NCBI GenBank assembly: GCA_947168655.1
Contig: CAMVMU010000004.1
Location: 1-64,000 of the forward strand
Origin: an uncultured Oscillospiraceae bacterium
GTDB taxonomy: Bacteria > Bacillota > Clostridia > Oscillospirales > Oscillospiraceae
Direction: 5' to 3'
DNA length: 64,000 nucleotides
Shown: piece after piece, positions 34,164 through 44,199 of the stretch
Layout of the letters: every line of letters begins with the position of its first letter
How positions within the stretch are numbered: the first letter of the stretch is position 1
Notes under the pieces: model-generated
Seen by the model: the letters and a program-made list of their open reading frames with translations, nothing else
What the model was told of the DNA's origin: nothing
Database searches by the model: none
Translations under genes and position numbers: made by a program

Positions 34164-35567
34164 ATGATGAAAAACACGGAAAAGGCCATGGAGAAGATCG
34201 TAGCTTTGTGCAAGAACAGGGGCTTCATTTTCGCCGGCAGCGAGATTTACGGCGGCCTGGCCAACACATGGGACTACGGTCCTTTGGGAACCCGGCTGAA
34301 GAACAACGTAAAGGACGCCTGGCGCAAGCGCTTCATCCAGGAGCGCCGCAACAGCTATGAGGTGGACGCCGATATCCTGATGAACCCCCGGGTCTGGGAG
34401 GCCAGCGGCCACGTGGCCAGCTTCTCCGACCCTCTGCTGGACTGCAAGGAGTGCAAGATGCGCTTCCGGGCTGACAATCTTATCGACGAGTTCGATCCCG
34501 AGGCCCATGCCGACGGCATGACCAAGACGGAGATGTTCGATTATATCAAGGCCCACTCCATCCCCTGCCCCCACTGCGGCAAGCACAATTTCACCGACAT
34601 CCGGGAGTTCAACCTGATGTTCCAGACCTACCGCGGCGTCACCAACGACGCCAAGAGCGTCATCTACCTGCGGCCGGAGAACGCCCAGGGCGAATACGTG
34701 AACTACCCCAACGTGCTGCGCTCCATGCGCACCAAGCTGCCCTTCTCCATCGGCCAGATCGGCAAGGCCTTCCGCAACGAGATCACCCCGGGCAACTTCA
34801 CCTTCCGCACCATTGAGTTTGAGCAGATGGAGTTCCAGACCTTCTGCAAGCCCGGCGACGATCTGGAGATGTACGAGTACTTCAAGGCCTACGGCCGGAA
34901 GTTCTATGAGGATCTGGGTCTGCCCGAGGAAAATCTCCGCTACCACGACCACGAGAAGCTGGCCCACTACGCCAAGGCCGCCTGCGACATCGAGTTTCTG
35001 TTCCCCACCCTGGGCTGGGGCGAGATCAACGGCACCCACGACCGCACCGACTTCGACCTGAAGCGCCACCAGGAGTACAGCGGCCAGAAGCTGGAGTACC
35101 TCGATCCCTATACCAATGAGCGCTACGTGCCCTATATCGTGGAGAGCACCTACGGTCTGGACCGCACGGTGCTGGCCCTGCTGTGCCAGGCCTACGACGA
35201 GGAGGTGGTGGACGCCGCCAAGAATGACGTCCGCGTGGTGCTGCATCTGAATCCCGCCATCGCCCCCATCAAGGCCGCCGTGCTGCCTCTGAGCAAGAAG
35301 CTGGGCGACAAGGCCCTGGAGATCCGGGACATGCTGGCCAAGGACTTCATGGTGGACTATGACGAGACCGGCTCCATCGGCAAGCGCTACCGCCGCCAGG
35401 ACGAGGTTGGTACACCCTACTGCATCACCGTGGACTTCGAAACCGTGGGCGATGAGAACACCCCCGCCGACAACTGCGTCACTGTCCGTGAGCGTGATTC
35501 CATGGAGCAGGTGCGCATCCCCATCTCCCAGCTGAAGGAATATCTGAGCGAAAAGTTTGTCTTCTGA
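34164..35567 (+). CDS. glyS: Glycine--tRNA ligase (dimeric, single-chain type)
   Basis: This 467-residue class II enzyme is the alpha2 (eukaryote/Gram-positive-like) GlyRS, not the alpha2-beta2 form. Features are GFIFAGSEIYGGLANTWDYGPLG at the start, the zinc-ribbon-like CKECKM and CPHCGKHNF pairs, the ENAQGEYVNYPNV and IGQIGKAFRNEITPGNF motif 2 region, and ESTYGLDRTVLALL (motif 3). The C-terminal anticodon-binding domain runs from about residue 365. ATG occurs twice at the start, with GGAGGAGAGGAAATC upstream. Expression should depend on the T-box. NCBI-style naming may use glyQS for this form. Confidence 0.95.
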   Translation: MMKNTEKAMEKIVALCKNRGFIFAGSEIYGGLANTWDYGPLGTRLKNNVKDAWRKRFIQERRNSYEVDADILMNPRVWEASGHVASFSDPLLDCKECKMRFRADNLIDEFDPEAHADGMTKTEMFDYIKAHSIPCPHCGKHNFTDIREFNLMFQTYRGVTNDAKSVIYLRPENAQGEYVNYPNVLRSMRTKLPFSIGQIGKAFRNEITPGNFTFRTIEFEQMEFQTFCKPGDDLEMYEYFKAYGRKFYEDLGLPEENLRYHDHEKLAHYAKAACDIEFLFPTLGWGEINGTHDRTDFDLKRHQEYSGQKLEYLDPYTNERYVPYIVESTYGLDRTVLALLCQAYDEEVVDAAKNDVRVVLHLNPAIAPIKAAVLPLSKKLGDKALEIRDMLAKDFMVDYDETGSIGKRYRRQDEVGTPYCITVDFETVGDENTPADNCVTVRERDSMEQVRIPISQLKEYLSEKFVF

Positions 35568-35568
35568 C

Positions 35569-36507
35569 ATGGAGAGCTTTCTGGTCTGTTTCCGTGCGGT
35601 GGCGCCCATCTTCCTCATTATGGCGCTGGGTTATCTGGTTCAGCGCACCGGTGCCATCTCCCGGGAGGACGTACCACGGCTGAACAAGGTAGCCTTCCGA
35701 TATTTTCTGTCGGTGACCATGTTCTATAACCTCTACCAATCTGACATTTCCCACGCCATCCAGCCCCGACTGCTGCTCTTTGCCGTGATCGCCGTGCTGG
35801 CGGAGTTTGCCGTGGCTACGGTTTTCGTGGTTGCCACCGAGCGCGAACGCCCCAAGCGCGGTGTGAAGATTCAGGGCATCTTCCGCAGCAACTCCATTCT
35901 CATCGGCATCCCCCTTACCGCCGCTCTGGTAGAGGGCGCCGATCTGGGCTCCATCGTGCTGCTGCTGGCGGTGGTGGTGCCCACATACAACATCCTTGCG
36001 GTGGTCATTCTGGAGATCTTCCGGGGCAACCGACCGAATATGGGCCACGTACTGCTGGGCATCGCCAAGAACCCCCTGATCATCGCTGTGGCGCTGGGCC
36101 TGCTGTTTCTTCTCACGCCCCTGCGACTGCCCGTTGTCATCGAGTCCACCATCAGCCAGATCGCACCCGTCTCCAACGCCTTCATGCTGTTCCTGCTGGG
36201 GGCCTTCTTCCGGTTTGACGGTCTCCGGCGATACCGGTGGGACCTGGTGGTTGTCACGCTGGGCCGCCTTGTGGTCATGCCGGGTATCATACTGACCATC
36301 GCCTACTTTCTGGGCTTCCGGGGCGTGGAGTTTGCCGGGCTCATCGCCGTGTTCGGCTCCGCCACGGCGGTGTCCTCTTTCACCATGGCCCAGCAGCTGG
36401 GCGGTGACGACGAGCTGGCCGGGGACATCGTGGTGGTCACCAGCGTCTTCTGCATTGCTACGCTGTTCGGCTGGTCGTTCCTCTTCAAGAGCCTCGGAGC
36501 GTTCTGA
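35569..36507 (+). CDS. AEC family transporter (auxin-efflux-carrier type)
   Basis: The 312-residue membrane protein has about ten hydrophobic segments in two halves. The N-terminal VAPIFLIMALGYLVQR and the discontinuous-helix regions typical of AEC/BART carriers are present, with a C-terminal segment FGSATAVSSFTMAQQLGGDDELAG that matches the family. Characterised bacterial members export or import organic acids such as malate or malonate; the substrate here is unknown. It begins one base after the glyS stop without an obvious ribosome binding site, so translation is probably coupled to glyS. A bidirectional terminator follows. Confidence 0.88.
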   Translation: MESFLVCFRAVAPIFLIMALGYLVQRTGAISREDVPRLNKVAFRYFLSVTMFYNLYQSDISHAIQPRLLLFAVIAVLAEFAVATVFVVATERERPKRGVKIQGIFRSNSILIGIPLTAALVEGADLGSIVLLLAVVVPTYNILAVVILEIFRGNRPNMGHVLLGIAKNPLIIAVALGLLFLLTPLRLPVVIESTISQIAPVSNAFMLFLLGAFFRFDGLRRYRWDLVVVTLGRLVVMPGIILTIAYFLGFRGVEFAGLIAVFGSATAVSSFTMAQQLGGDDELAGDIVVVTSVFCIATLFGWSFLFKSLGAF

Positions 36508-36525
36508 TTATAATAGAAAGCACAG

Positions 36526-36558
36526 AAAACCGCCCTGCCAATTCGGCAGGGCGGTTTT
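36526..36558. terminator. Terminator after the AEC gene, possibly bidirectional
   Basis: A perfect 14-bp stem AAAACCGCCCTGCC / GGCAGGGCGGTTTT with loop AATTC. A- and T-tracts are built into the stem ends, so it could also stop the convergent rnhA transcript. Confidence 0.88.
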
Positions 36559-36573
36559 CCGTGTGTTTGTTGG

Positions 36574-36607
36574 AGAGAGAGAAAAATCACAGAGAGAGAA
36601 AAATCAC
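36574..36607. repeat. Perfect 17-bp tandem duplication
   Basis: AGAGAGAGAAAAATCAC occurs twice head to tail in the gap between the convergent AEC and rnhA genes. Nothing else is evident between 36608 and 36692. Confidence 0.8.
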
Positions 36608-36692
36608 ATCGGTTATTTATCCTTGGTACGCTGATATCATACCCGGAAAAAATGTCCGTTTCATGAAAATCGAGTAAACAAATTGTGAACAA

Positions 36693-37127
36693 TCAAAACT
36701 TTTTGCTCTCCGCTACGGCCATCTGGTCGCAGCGGTTGTTTTTTTCATTTTCAGCATGGCCCTTGACCCAGTGATACCGAAGCCGGTGGCTCTCCACCAA
36801 CGGCAGCAGCTTTTCCCACAGATCCACGTTGAGGGCCGGCTTTTTGTCGGACTTGATCCAGCCCTTTTTCCTCCAACCGTATACCCAACCCTTCTCCAGG
36901 GCGTCGATGACGTATTTGGAGTCTGAGTACAGCTCCACCTGACATGGCTCCTTCAGCAGGGTCAGCGCTTCAATGACCGCGGTAAGCTCCATGCGGTTAT
37001 TGGTGGTTTCCGCCGCTCCGCCGGAAATCTCCTTCTCCTGCCCCTTGTAGGACAGGATCGCGCCCCATCCACCGGGTCCGGGATTGCCGCTGCAGGCGCC
37101 GTCGGTATAAATGGTTACTGTTTTCAT
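36693..37127 (-). CDS. rnhA: Ribonuclease HI
   Basis: RNase HI cuts the RNA strand of RNA-DNA hybrids. The 144-residue enzyme shows the DEDD set: Asp9 in [11 protein letters not shown], Glu47 in NNRMELTA, Asp69 in YSDSKYV and Asp134 in NRCDQMA. The basic WRKKGW handle and [11 protein letters not shown] segment are also present, as in E. coli RNase HI. It overlaps the trmO stop by four bases (ATGA) and is the last gene of the long dnaA-side run. Confidence 0.96.
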   Translation of the reverse strand: MKTVTIYTDGACSGNPGPGGWGAILSYKGQEKEISGGAAETTNNRMELTAVIEALTLLKEPCQVELYSDSKYVIDALEKGWVYGWRKKGWIKSDKKPALNVDLWEKLLPLVESHRLRYHWVKGHAENEKNNRCDQMAVAESKKF

Positions 37128-37798
37128 TCAACCTCCAAAACGGTGAGCTTTCCGCCGTCCACGGTGAACTTGACATTCCGCCCTGCAAAAGTCAACCCAT
37201 ACACCCGCGCCGGATCATCCTGATACCGGGGTCGGGGATCGCTTGCCAACACGCCCAGCAGGCCGGGACGCTGCTCCGGCGCCACGCGCTCCAGCAGCTC
37301 ATGGGGAAAGTCCACTGTCAGCTGCTCCATGTCGGTGCCGTCTGTAAATCCTCCGGTTGCCTCGGGGTGGCTGTCCGTATAGGGCAGGTAGGGTTTGATG
37401 TCAAAAATAGGGGTGCCATCCATGAGATCGGCGCCGGACACGTGGAGCACCGGCCCCAGCTCCCGGTCGATCTCGACCCGCTCCAGACGCACGCTGCTCA
37501 GGCCGATGGCATTGGGCCGAAAGGGGGACCGAGTGGCGAACACGCCCATGCGCTGGTTGCCGCCCAGCCGCGGCGGCCGCACCGTGGGCGACCACGTCTG
37601 GCGCACCGTCTCCGAAAACTGCCAGATCAGCCAGATATGACTGAAACCCTCCAATCCCCGCACCGCCTCCGGATTTCGATATTCCGGCTCAAAAACCACG
37701 GTGGCACGCACGTCCTCCACCACACCGCTCTGGCGTGGAATGCCGAATTTTTCAGCAAAGGGGGAGCGAATCCGGGCGATGATCTGCATGTCCGCCAT
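37124..37798 (-). CDS. trmO: tRNA (N6-threonylcarbamoyladenosine(37)-N6)-methyltransferase TrmO
   Basis: TrmO methylates t6A37 to m6t6A in tRNA-Thr. The 224-residue protein has the TsaA/YaeB beta-barrel domain with [58 protein letters not shown] and [11 protein letters not shown], all hallmarks of the family. A C-terminal domain of about 70 residues ([17 protein letters not shown]) follows. The gene lies one base after the small membrane-protein gene and overlaps rnhA. Its presence downstream of gyrA is consistent with a housekeeping operon. Confidence 0.93.
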   Translation of the reverse strand: MADMQIIARIRSPFAEKFGIPRQSGVVEDVRATVVFEPEYRNPEAVRGLEGFSHIWLIWQFSETVRQTWSPTVRPPRLGGNQRMGVFATRSPFRPNAIGLSSVRLERVEIDRELGPVLHVSGADLMDGTPIFDIKPYLPYTDSHPEATGGFTDGTDMEQLTVDFPHELLERVAPEQRPGLLGVLASDPRPRYQDDPARVYGLTFAGRNVKFTVDGGKLTVLEVE

Positions 37799-37799
37799 G

Positions 37800-38147
37800 T
37801 CAGCGGACTCTGGCGCGGCGGCCCGTGTCGGTGAGGTGAGCCTTGATATCCTTGGGCAGCATGCAGTAGCGGACGATTTCGCCGACGGTCACCAGAACCA
37901 TGTAGGCGATCACGATCCAGATATTGTGAATGCGGGACACCAGGACGAACATGGCCATCAGCAGCACCAGCAGCAGCACGTGGATCTTCTGGCTGCGGCT
38001 CTCGATCTCCTGCAGTTCCTCGCTCTTGCGGTAAATGACCTGGTTGTAGGTAAATTCCGTGGTCTCCGCGGCGTTATGGTACAGCACCTTGAAGAAATAC
38101 TGCCAGCGGGTCAGCGGCAGGAGCTGTTCCTTTTTCTTCTTACTCAT
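37800..38147 (-). CDS. Small two-helix membrane protein of unknown function
   Basis: I do not recognise the family. The 115-residue protein starts with a lysine-rich stretch (MSKKKKEQ) and an amphipathic region around [18 protein letters not shown]. Two adjacent membrane helices follow (about 56-75 and 78-97), with a basic C-terminus. Its start ATG lies inside the gyrA stop region (8-base overlap), so it is translated by coupling to gyrA. Base composition matches its neighbours. The tight fit between gyrA and trmO suggests a conserved place in this lineage. Confidence 0.75.
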   Translation of the reverse strand: MSKKKKEQLLPLTRWQYFFKVLYHNAAETTEFTYNQVIYRKSEELQEIESRSQKIHVLLLVLLMAMFVLVSRIHNIWIVIAYMVLVTVGEIVRYCMLPKDIKAHLTDTGRRARVR

Positions 38148-40638
38148 CGGTACTCACATCCTCTCCATCCTCCCGGTCGGTGAGAGCCAGAGAGATGACC
38201 CTGTCACCTTCCTCCCGGAAGCGCATCACGATGACGCCCTGGGTGGCGCGGCCGGCCACGCGGATCTTGTCCACACCGGTTCGGATCAGGATGCCCCGCT
38301 CCGTCACCAGCAGCAGATCCTCCTGACCGCTGACCACCTTCATGCCCACCACGGGGCCGGTTTTATCGGTGACTTCATAGTTTTTCACGCCCAGGCCGCC
38401 GCGGCTGATGAGGCGATACTCCTCCACCGGAGTGCGCTTGCCGAAGCCGCGCTCGGTGATGGACAGCACCGTCTTGCCCGCATCGGCCCGTGCCGCGCCG
38501 ATGACATAGTCGCCCTCCCGGAGCCGGATGCCCCTCACGCCCACAGCCACGCGGCCCATGGTGCGCACGTCGTTCTCGTCGAAGCAGCAGGCCATACCGT
38601 CGTGGGTGGCGATAATGATATTGGCGCTGCCATCGGTCTCGATGACGCTCACCAGCTCATCGCCCTCGTTGAGGTTCAGGGCACGCAGGCCGCTCTGGCG
38701 GATGTTCCGCAGGGCGGACACGGCCACGCGCTTGCAGGTGCCCTGCTTGGTGACCATGGTGAGCTGATACCTGTCGATATCCTCGCCTTCCCGCTCCCGG
38801 AAGTGAAGCATGGCCTGGACCCGCTCATCGGTGGCGATCTGCAGCACGTTCACCAGCGCGATGCCCTTGGCGGCCTTGCCGGACTCGGGGATCTGATAGC
38901 CCTTCTTGCGGTACACCTTGCCGGTGTTGGTGAAGAACAGAATGTTGTCGTGGGTGGAAGCGGTGAACACGTCCACCACGCAGTCCTCATCCCGGGTGGT
39001 GATGCCCTTCTTTCCCATGCCGCCCTTGCCCTGGGCGGCGTATTCGCTGACGGGCGTCCGCTTGATGTAGCCGTTGCGGGTCAGGGTGTAGACGCACTGC
39101 TCCTCCTCGATGAGATCCTCGATGTCGATATCGTCCTCCACGTCCTGGATCTCGGTGACGCGGTCGTCGCCGTACTTGTCGGCGATGGCGGTCAGTTCCT
39201 CCTTGAGGATCTGCTTGACCAGCTCATCGTCGCTGAGAACACGGCGATAGTAAGCGATGCGCTCCTCCAGCTCGTCGTACTCTGCTTTTAGCTTCTCCCG
39301 GTCTAAACCCTGGAGCCGTTTGAGCTGCATGTCCAGAATGGCCTGGGCCTGAACCTCGTCCAGCCCAAAGCGGGCCATCAGATTCTCCCTGGCGTTGTCG
39401 TAGCTGGTGCGGATGATGCGGATGACCTCGTCGATGTTGTCCTGGGCGATCAGCAGACCCTCCAGCAGGTGGGCGCGCTCCAGCGCCTTGTTCAGGTCAA
39501 AACGAGTACGCCGGACGATGATCTCCTCCTGGAACTTCAGGTACTCGTCAATGATGTGCCGCAGGGACAGGATCCTGGGCTGGGACTGGTTGTCCACCAG
39601 CGCCAGCATGTTGATGGCAAAGGTGGTCTGTAGCTGGGTCTGGGCAAACAGGCGGTTGAGCACCACCTGGGGGTTGGCGTCCCGCTTGAGCTCGATAACG
39701 ATGCGCATACCGTTGCGGTCGGTCTCGTCCCGCAGATCGCTGATGCCCTCCAGCCGCTTGTCCTCCACCTGATCGGCCATGTTTTTGATGAGCATGCGCT
39801 TGTTGACCTGATAGGGCAGCTCCGTGATGATAATGCGGGTCCGCCCGTTGCCGAACTCCTCAAACTCGTGGCGCGCCCGGACTACCAGACGGCCCCGTCC
39901 GGTGGCGTAAGCGGCGCGGATGCCGCTGCGGCCCATGATGATGCCTCTGGTGGGGAAATCAGGGCCCTTCACGTGCTCCATCAGGTCGCTGAGGGTGGCG
40001 TCCGGGTCGTCCAGCACGCAGATGCAGGCGCCGATGACCTCCCGCAGGTTGTGGGGCGGAATGTTGGTGGCCATACCCACGGCAATGCCGCTGGAGCCGT
40101 TCACCAGCAGATTGGGGAACCGGGACGGCAGGACACGGGGCTCCTTCAGTCTCTCGTCGAAGTTGGGATCCCAGTCTACCGTGTCCTTCTCGATATCCCG
40201 CAGCATCTCATTGGAAATCTTGCTCAGACGGGCTTCTGTGTAACGGTAGGCGGCAGGGGGATCGCCATCCACGGAGCCGAAGTTTCCCTTTCCATCGATA
40301 AGAGGGTAGCGCATGGAGAAATTCTGTGCAAGACGCACCAGGGCGTCGTACACGGAGGCGTCGCCGTGGGGGTGATACCGGCCCAGCACGTCGCCCACGG
40401 CGGTGGCGCACTTGCGGGTGGGCTTATCGTAGGTGATGCCGTCCTCATACATGGCGTAGAGGATACGGCGGTGGACCGGCTTCAAGCCGTCCCGCACGTC
40501 AGGCAGGGCACGGCCCACGATGACGGACATGGCGTACTCAATGTAGGATTTCTCCATCTCCGGTACCAGCGGGGATTCCACGATATGCTGGTTGGGATAG
40601 CGGATCTCCTCGGGATCGTATTGGGGTTTCTTGGACAT
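38140..40638 (-). CDS. gyrA: DNA gyrase subunit A
   Basis: GyrA is the breakage-reunion subunit of gyrase. The 832-residue protein has the winged-helix region with the QRDR ([17 protein letters not shown]) and the active-site tyrosine in [11 protein letters not shown]. The tower and coiled-coil (about 365-500) carry [20 protein letters not shown]. The C-terminal beta-pinwheel repeats include the GyrA-box-like [11 protein letters not shown]. At the E. coli Ser83 position the residue is Ala, followed by Ser. The length is typical for GyrA, and position directly after gyrB separates it from ParC. GGAGGGATAGAGA precedes the ATG. Confidence 0.95.
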   Translation of the reverse strand: MSKKPQYDPEEIRYPNQHIVESPLVPEMEKSYIEYAMSVIVGRALPDVRDGLKPVHRRILYAMYEDGITYDKPTRKCATAVGDVLGRYHPHGDASVYDALVRLAQNFSMRYPLIDGKGNFGSVDGDPPAAYRYTEARLSKISNEMLRDIEKDTVDWDPNFDERLKEPRVLPSRFPNLLVNGSSGIAVGMATNIPPHNLREVIGACICVLDDPDATLSDLMEHVKGPDFPTRGIIMGRSGIRAAYATGRGRLVVRARHEFEEFGNGRTRIIITELPYQVNKRMLIKNMADQVEDKRLEGISDLRDETDRNGMRIVIELKRDANPQVVLNRLFAQTQLQTTFAINMLALVDNQSQPRILSLRHIIDEYLKFQEEIIVRRTRFDLNKALERAHLLEGLLIAQDNIDEVIRIIRTSYDNARENLMARFGLDEVQAQAILDMQLKRLQGLDREKLKAEYDELEERIAYYRRVLSDDELVKQILKEELTAIADKYGDDRVTEIQDVEDDIDIEDLIEEEQCVYTLTRNGYIKRTPVSEYAAQGKGGMGKKGITTRDEDCVVDVFTASTHDNILFFTNTGKVYRKKGYQIPESGKAAKGIALVNVLQIATDERVQAMLHFREREGEDIDRYQLTMVTKQGTCKRVAVSALRNIRQSGLRALNLNEGDELVSVIETDGSANIIIATHDGMACCFDENDVRTMGRVAVGVRGIRLREGDYVIGAARADAGKTVLSITERGFGKRTPVEEYRLISRGGLGVKNYEVTDKTGPVVGMKVVSGQEDLLLVTERGILIRTGVDKIRVAGRATQGVIVMRFREEGDRVISLALTDREDGEDVSTDE

Positions 40639-40651
40639 TCTCTATCCCTCC

Positions 40652-42589
40652 TTAATAATCCAGATTGACGGCGTACCGGGCGTTCTTCTCGATGAACTCC
40701 TTGCGGGGCTCCACCTTTTCGCCCATGAGTACGGTGAAGGTGGCGTCCGCCGCCACAGCGTCGTCCAGGGTGATGCGGCGCAGGGTGCGTGTGGTGGGAT
40801 CCATGGTGGTCTCCCACAGCTCCTCCGGGTCCATCTCGCCCAGACCTTTGAAGCGGTTGATCACGATCTTGGCGTCGGGATTGTCGCCCCGCATCTCAGC
40901 GGACACCCGGTCCCGCTCCTCATCGGAGTAGGCCACCCGCTGCTGCTTGCCCCTTGTCAGTTTATAGAGAGGCGGCACGGCGGAGTAGACGTAGCCCTGC
41001 TCAATGAGGGGCCGCATGAAGCGGAAGAAGAAGGTCAGCAGCAGGGTGCGGATATGGGCGCCGTCTACGTCGGCATCGGCCATAATGATGATCTTGTGAT
41101 AGCGCAGCTTCTGCTCGTCGAACTCGTCGCCGATACCGGCGCCCAGAGCGGTAATGACGGGCTGGAGCTTGTCGTTGCCGTAGACCTTGTCGGCCCGGGC
41201 CTTCTCCACGTTCAGCATCTTGCCCCACAGGGGGAGAATAGCCTGGAACCGGCTGTCCCGTCCCTGGGTGGCGGAGCCGCCTGCGGAGTCGCCCTCCACA
41301 ATGTAGATCTCGGTGAGCTCCGGGTTGTTCTCATTGCAGTCCCGCAGCTTGTCGGGCATGGCGGCGCCGCCCAGCGCTGTCTTGCGGCGGATGGACTCCC
41401 GGGCTTTCCGGGCGGCTTCCCGGGCGCGGTTGGCGGTGAGGGCCTTGTCCAGAATGGTGCGGGCCACCACCGGGTGCTCCTCCAGATATACCGCCAGCTG
41501 GTCGCTGACGATCTGATCCACCAACGTACGGATATGGGCGTTGCCCAGCTTGGCCTTGGTCTGGCCCTCGAACTGGGCCTCCGTCAGCTTCACGGAGATC
41601 ACGGCGGTGAGACCCTCCCGGCAGTCCTCGCCGGAGACCTTGTCGTCGCCCTTGATCATGCCGTATTTGATGCCGTAGGCGTTCAGAGCGCGGGTCAGGG
41701 CCGTCTTGAAGCCCGTCTCGTGCATGCCGCCCTCGGGGGTGTGGATATCGTTGGCAAAGCTGACGAGAGCCTCGTTGTAGCCGTCGTTGTACTGCATGGC
41801 AATTTCGGCGGTGCTGTCATTTTTGGCGCCGGCCATGTAGATGACCTCCTCGTGGAGAGGGGTCTTATTGCGGTTGATATAGGTGACGAACTCCCGGATG
41901 CCGCCCTCATAGCGCATGGTTTCGGACTTCTCCTGTCCGGATCGTGCGTCGGTGATGGTGATGCGCAGTCCCGCGTTGAGGAAGGCCTGCTCCCGCATGC
42001 GGGTGTGCAGCGTCTCATAGTCGTACTCCAGGGTGTCGAACATCTCCGGATCCGGCTTGAAGGTGACAGTGGTGCCGGTGCGGTCCGTCTCTCCCACGAT
42101 AGTCATTTCCCGGGTGATGCTGCCGCGAGAAAAGTGCATCTCGTGGATTCTCCCGTCCTTATGGACCTGGACCACCAGCCACTCACTGAGGGCGTTGACC
42201 ACGCTGGCGCCCACTCCGTGGAGGCCGCCGGAGACCTTGTAACCGCCGCCGCCGAACTTGCCGCCGGCGTGCAGCACGGTGAACACCACCTCCAGCGCAG
42301 GCCGGCCCGTCTGCTGCTGGATGTCCACGGGGATGCCGCGTCCGTTGTCGGTGACAGTGATGGTATTGCCCTCATTGATGGTCACCGTGATGTCGGTGCA
42401 GTATCCGGCCAGCGCCTCATCGATGGAGTTGTCCACGATCTCATAGACCAGGTGGTGCAAACCGCTGGCGCTGGTGGAGCCGATATACATACCGGGCCGC
42501 TTTCGCACGGCCTCCAGCCCCTCCAGCACCTGGATCTCCGAGGCGTCGTATTCCGTTTCCACCTTGTTGACTTTTTCCAGTTCAGACAT
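40652..42589 (-). CDS. gyrB: DNA gyrase subunit B
   Basis: GyrB is the ATPase subunit. The 645-residue protein has a GHKL ATP-binding domain ([41 protein letters not shown]), a transducer domain, and a Toprim domain ([32 protein letters not shown]). The C-terminus ends in [34 protein letters not shown]. It overlaps the end of remB by eight bases and is 13 bases before gyrA. Size and the neighbouring recF/remB genes identify GyrB rather than ParE. Confidence 0.96.
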   Translation of the reverse strand: MSELEKVNKVETEYDASEIQVLEGLEAVRKRPGMYIGSTSASGLHHLVYEIVDNSIDEALAGYCTDITVTINEGNTITVTDNGRGIPVDIQQQTGRPALEVVFTVLHAGGKFGGGGYKVSGGLHGVGASVVNALSEWLVVQVHKDGRIHEMHFSRGSITREMTIVGETDRTGTTVTFKPDPEMFDTLEYDYETLHTRMREQAFLNAGLRITITDARSGQEKSETMRYEGGIREFVTYINRNKTPLHEEVIYMAGAKNDSTAEIAMQYNDGYNEALVSFANDIHTPEGGMHETGFKTALTRALNAYGIKYGMIKGDDKVSGEDCREGLTAVISVKLTEAQFEGQTKAKLGNAHIRTLVDQIVSDQLAVYLEEHPVVARTILDKALTANRAREAARKARESIRRKTALGGAAMPDKLRDCNENNPELTEIYIVEGDSAGGSATQGRDSRFQAILPLWGKMLNVEKARADKVYGNDKLQPVITALGAGIGDEFDEQKLRYHKIIIMADADVDGAHIRTLLLTFFFRFMRPLIEQGYVYSAVPPLYKLTRGKQQRVAYSDEERDRVSAEMRGDNPDAKIVINRFKGLGEMDPEELWETTMDPTTRTLRRITLDDAVAADATFTVLMGEKVEPRKEFIEKNARYAVNLDY

Positions 42590-42875
42590 GGTCGTTTTCT
42601 CCTTCTACTTGGGATGAGACAGACCCCTCCGAGCGCTTGGCGAGGGTCTGGGAATTGAGCTGTGACAAATAAATAATCTGCTTATGGTAGGGGTGGTCGC
42701 ACACCAGAAACGAGCGGGGGATATCATCGCAGGCGTCCACCACCACGCTCTCGTCCTCCGCCGCCTTCAAAAAGGCCCGGGTGTGTTTGGAGGTGGAGGT
42801 GTTGTCCAGATCAAAAATGCCGATGATCCGGCGATCCGGGATCATCACGTTCTGGCCGATGTGAAGATAACTCAT
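42582..42875 (-). CDS. remB: RemA/RemB-family (DUF370) regulatory protein
   Basis: The 97-residue protein begins [30 protein letters not shown], matching the DUF370 family and in particular YaaB/RemB, which lies between recF and gyrB in B. subtilis exactly as here. RemA-type proteins bind DNA and control biofilm matrix and osmolyte genes; RemB is less understood. The residues after about 70 ([13 protein letters not shown]) look disordered. It shares one base with the recF stop and overlaps gyrB by eight. Confidence 0.9.
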   Translation of the reverse strand: MSYLHIGQNVMIPDRRIIGIFDLDNTSTSKHTRAFLKAAEDESVVVDACDDIPRSFLVCDHPYHKQIIYLSQLNSQTLAKRSEGSVSSQVEGENDHV

Positions 42876-43978
42876 CAGACCACCTCCCCGCCGTGGATAT
42901 GAAAGACTTTTCCGCCCACCAGGTCATCCAGTCTGTCGTTTTCACAACAGGTAATGAATATCTGCCCGCCGGAGATGCGGTTGAGCACATACTCCTGCCG
43001 CCGTGGATCCAGCTCGCTGAGCACGTCGTCCAGCAGCATAACAGGGTATTCTCCAAAGGTGTTTTTGTGGATTTCCCGCTCCGCCAATTTGATGGCCAGC
43101 GCAGCCGTACGCACCTGCCCCTGGGAGCAGTACTGCCGGGCGCTGCGGCCGTTGACCTCCACTTCGATATCATCCTTGTGGGGTCCGCTGAGGCACAGGC
43201 GGCTGGCAACCTCGGCGGCGTAGTGGTCCTTTTGATGATCCTCCAGCGCCGCTACCAGAGCGGCATGGTCGGCGAATGGGTCATTTACCGTCTTCACGGT
43301 CTGATAGCTGAGAGACAGCTCTTCTCTCCCGCCGGAACACTCCGCATGAGCCTGACGGGCATATTCCGCCAGAGCCCGGCAAAACCTGGCCCGATAATGT
43401 ATCAGCACGGCGCCCACCTGACAGAGTCTGGCATTAAAATCCGGCAGGGTATCCAGCAGGGACGGATGCTCCTCGCTGTCCCGCAGAATGCGGGTCTTGT
43501 GTTCGTACAGCCGCTCATATTCCGTCAATGCCTCGGCATATCGTGGCCTCAGCTGGCAGAGGGACAGGTCCATGAACCGGCGCCTTGCCGCTGCACCCTC
43601 CCGGATGAGAAACAGATCCTCCGGGGCGAAAAACACGGTGTGCAGCACGTCGGAGAGGGCGGCGCCGTTTTTGGCGGTGACGCCGTTGACGGTCATCTTC
43701 CGTCTCCTTCCCTGCTGCAGGGTGATCTCCGTCTTAAAATCCCGCTCCCGGCTGTGGATCAGTCCGGTGAGTCTGGCATAGTTCCGGTCGAAGCCGATCA
43801 GCTCTCTGTCCTTATGGGTACGGGGGGACTTGCCGCAGCTGAGGTAGACGATGGCCTCCAGCAGATTGGTTTTGCCCTGGGCGTTTTCACCGTAGATCAC
43901 GTTGCAGTCGCCGTCAAAGGAAAGGTGCGCTGCTTCGTAGTTGCGAAAACCCTCCAGGGTCAGTTCATTGATCCGCAT
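42875..43978 (-). CDS. recF: DNA replication and repair protein RecF
   Basis: RecF is an SMC-like ATPase that loads RecA at gaps. The 367-residue protein has Walker A YGENAQGKTNLLEA near residue 30-43, the signature region GQVRTAALAIKLAE near residue 300, and Walker B VMLLDDVLSELDPRRQ. The ORF-track start is 42 codons too early; RINELTLEGFRNY is the usual N-terminus, giving ATG 43978. This overlaps the S4-domain gene by 14 bases. Confidence 0.96.
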   Translation of the reverse strand: MRINELTLEGFRNYEAAHLSFDGDCNVIYGENAQGKTNLLEAIVYLSCGKSPRTHKDRELIGFDRNYARLTGLIHSRERDFKTEITLQQGRRRKMTVNGVTAKNGAALSDVLHTVFFAPEDLFLIREGAAARRRFMDLSLCQLRPRYAEALTEYERLYEHKTRILRDSEEHPSLLDTLPDFNARLCQVGAVLIHYRARFCRALAEYARQAHAECSGGREELSLSYQTVKTVNDPFADHAALVAALEDHQKDHYAAEVASRLCLSGPHKDDIEVEVNGRSARQYCSQGQVRTAALAIKLAEREIHKNTFGEYPVMLLDDVLSELDPRRQEYVLNRISGGQIFITCCENDRLDDLVGGKVFHIHGGEVV

Positions 43979-44183
43979 ACTTGACCGTGTAATGCTGTCC
44001 GTCCGCCAGCACGTCGTCGCCGGGACGGATCTTCCTGCCCCGCTGGGTACAGATCTCGCCGTTGACTTGAACTTGGCCGTCCTGGACCATGAGCTTGGCC
44101 ACACCGCCGGTGGAGGCGATGGCGGCGAATTTCAGCAGATCCTGCAGCTTGATATATTCGGTTGTGATCTCGATCACATTCAT
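43965..44183 (-). CDS. rlbA: S4-domain RNA-binding protein RlbA/YaaA
   Basis: The 72-residue protein is a lone S4 domain (YIKLQDLLKFAAIASTGGVAKLMVQDGQVQVNGE, then RGRKIRPGDDV). In B. subtilis the homologous yaaA lies between dnaN and recF and is linked to 50S ribosome maturation. It starts 17 bases after dnaN and overlaps recF by 14 bases. Confidence 0.92.
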   Translation of the reverse strand: MNVIEITTEYIKLQDLLKFAAIASTGGVAKLMVQDGQVQVNGEICTQRGRKIRPGDDVLADGQHYTVKYADQ

Positions 44184-44199
44184 GGGGTTTCCTCTCTTA

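Noticed and set aside
40631-42658. 675-aa ORF on the plus strand
   Set aside because: It is antisense to gyrB, which is clearly the real gene.
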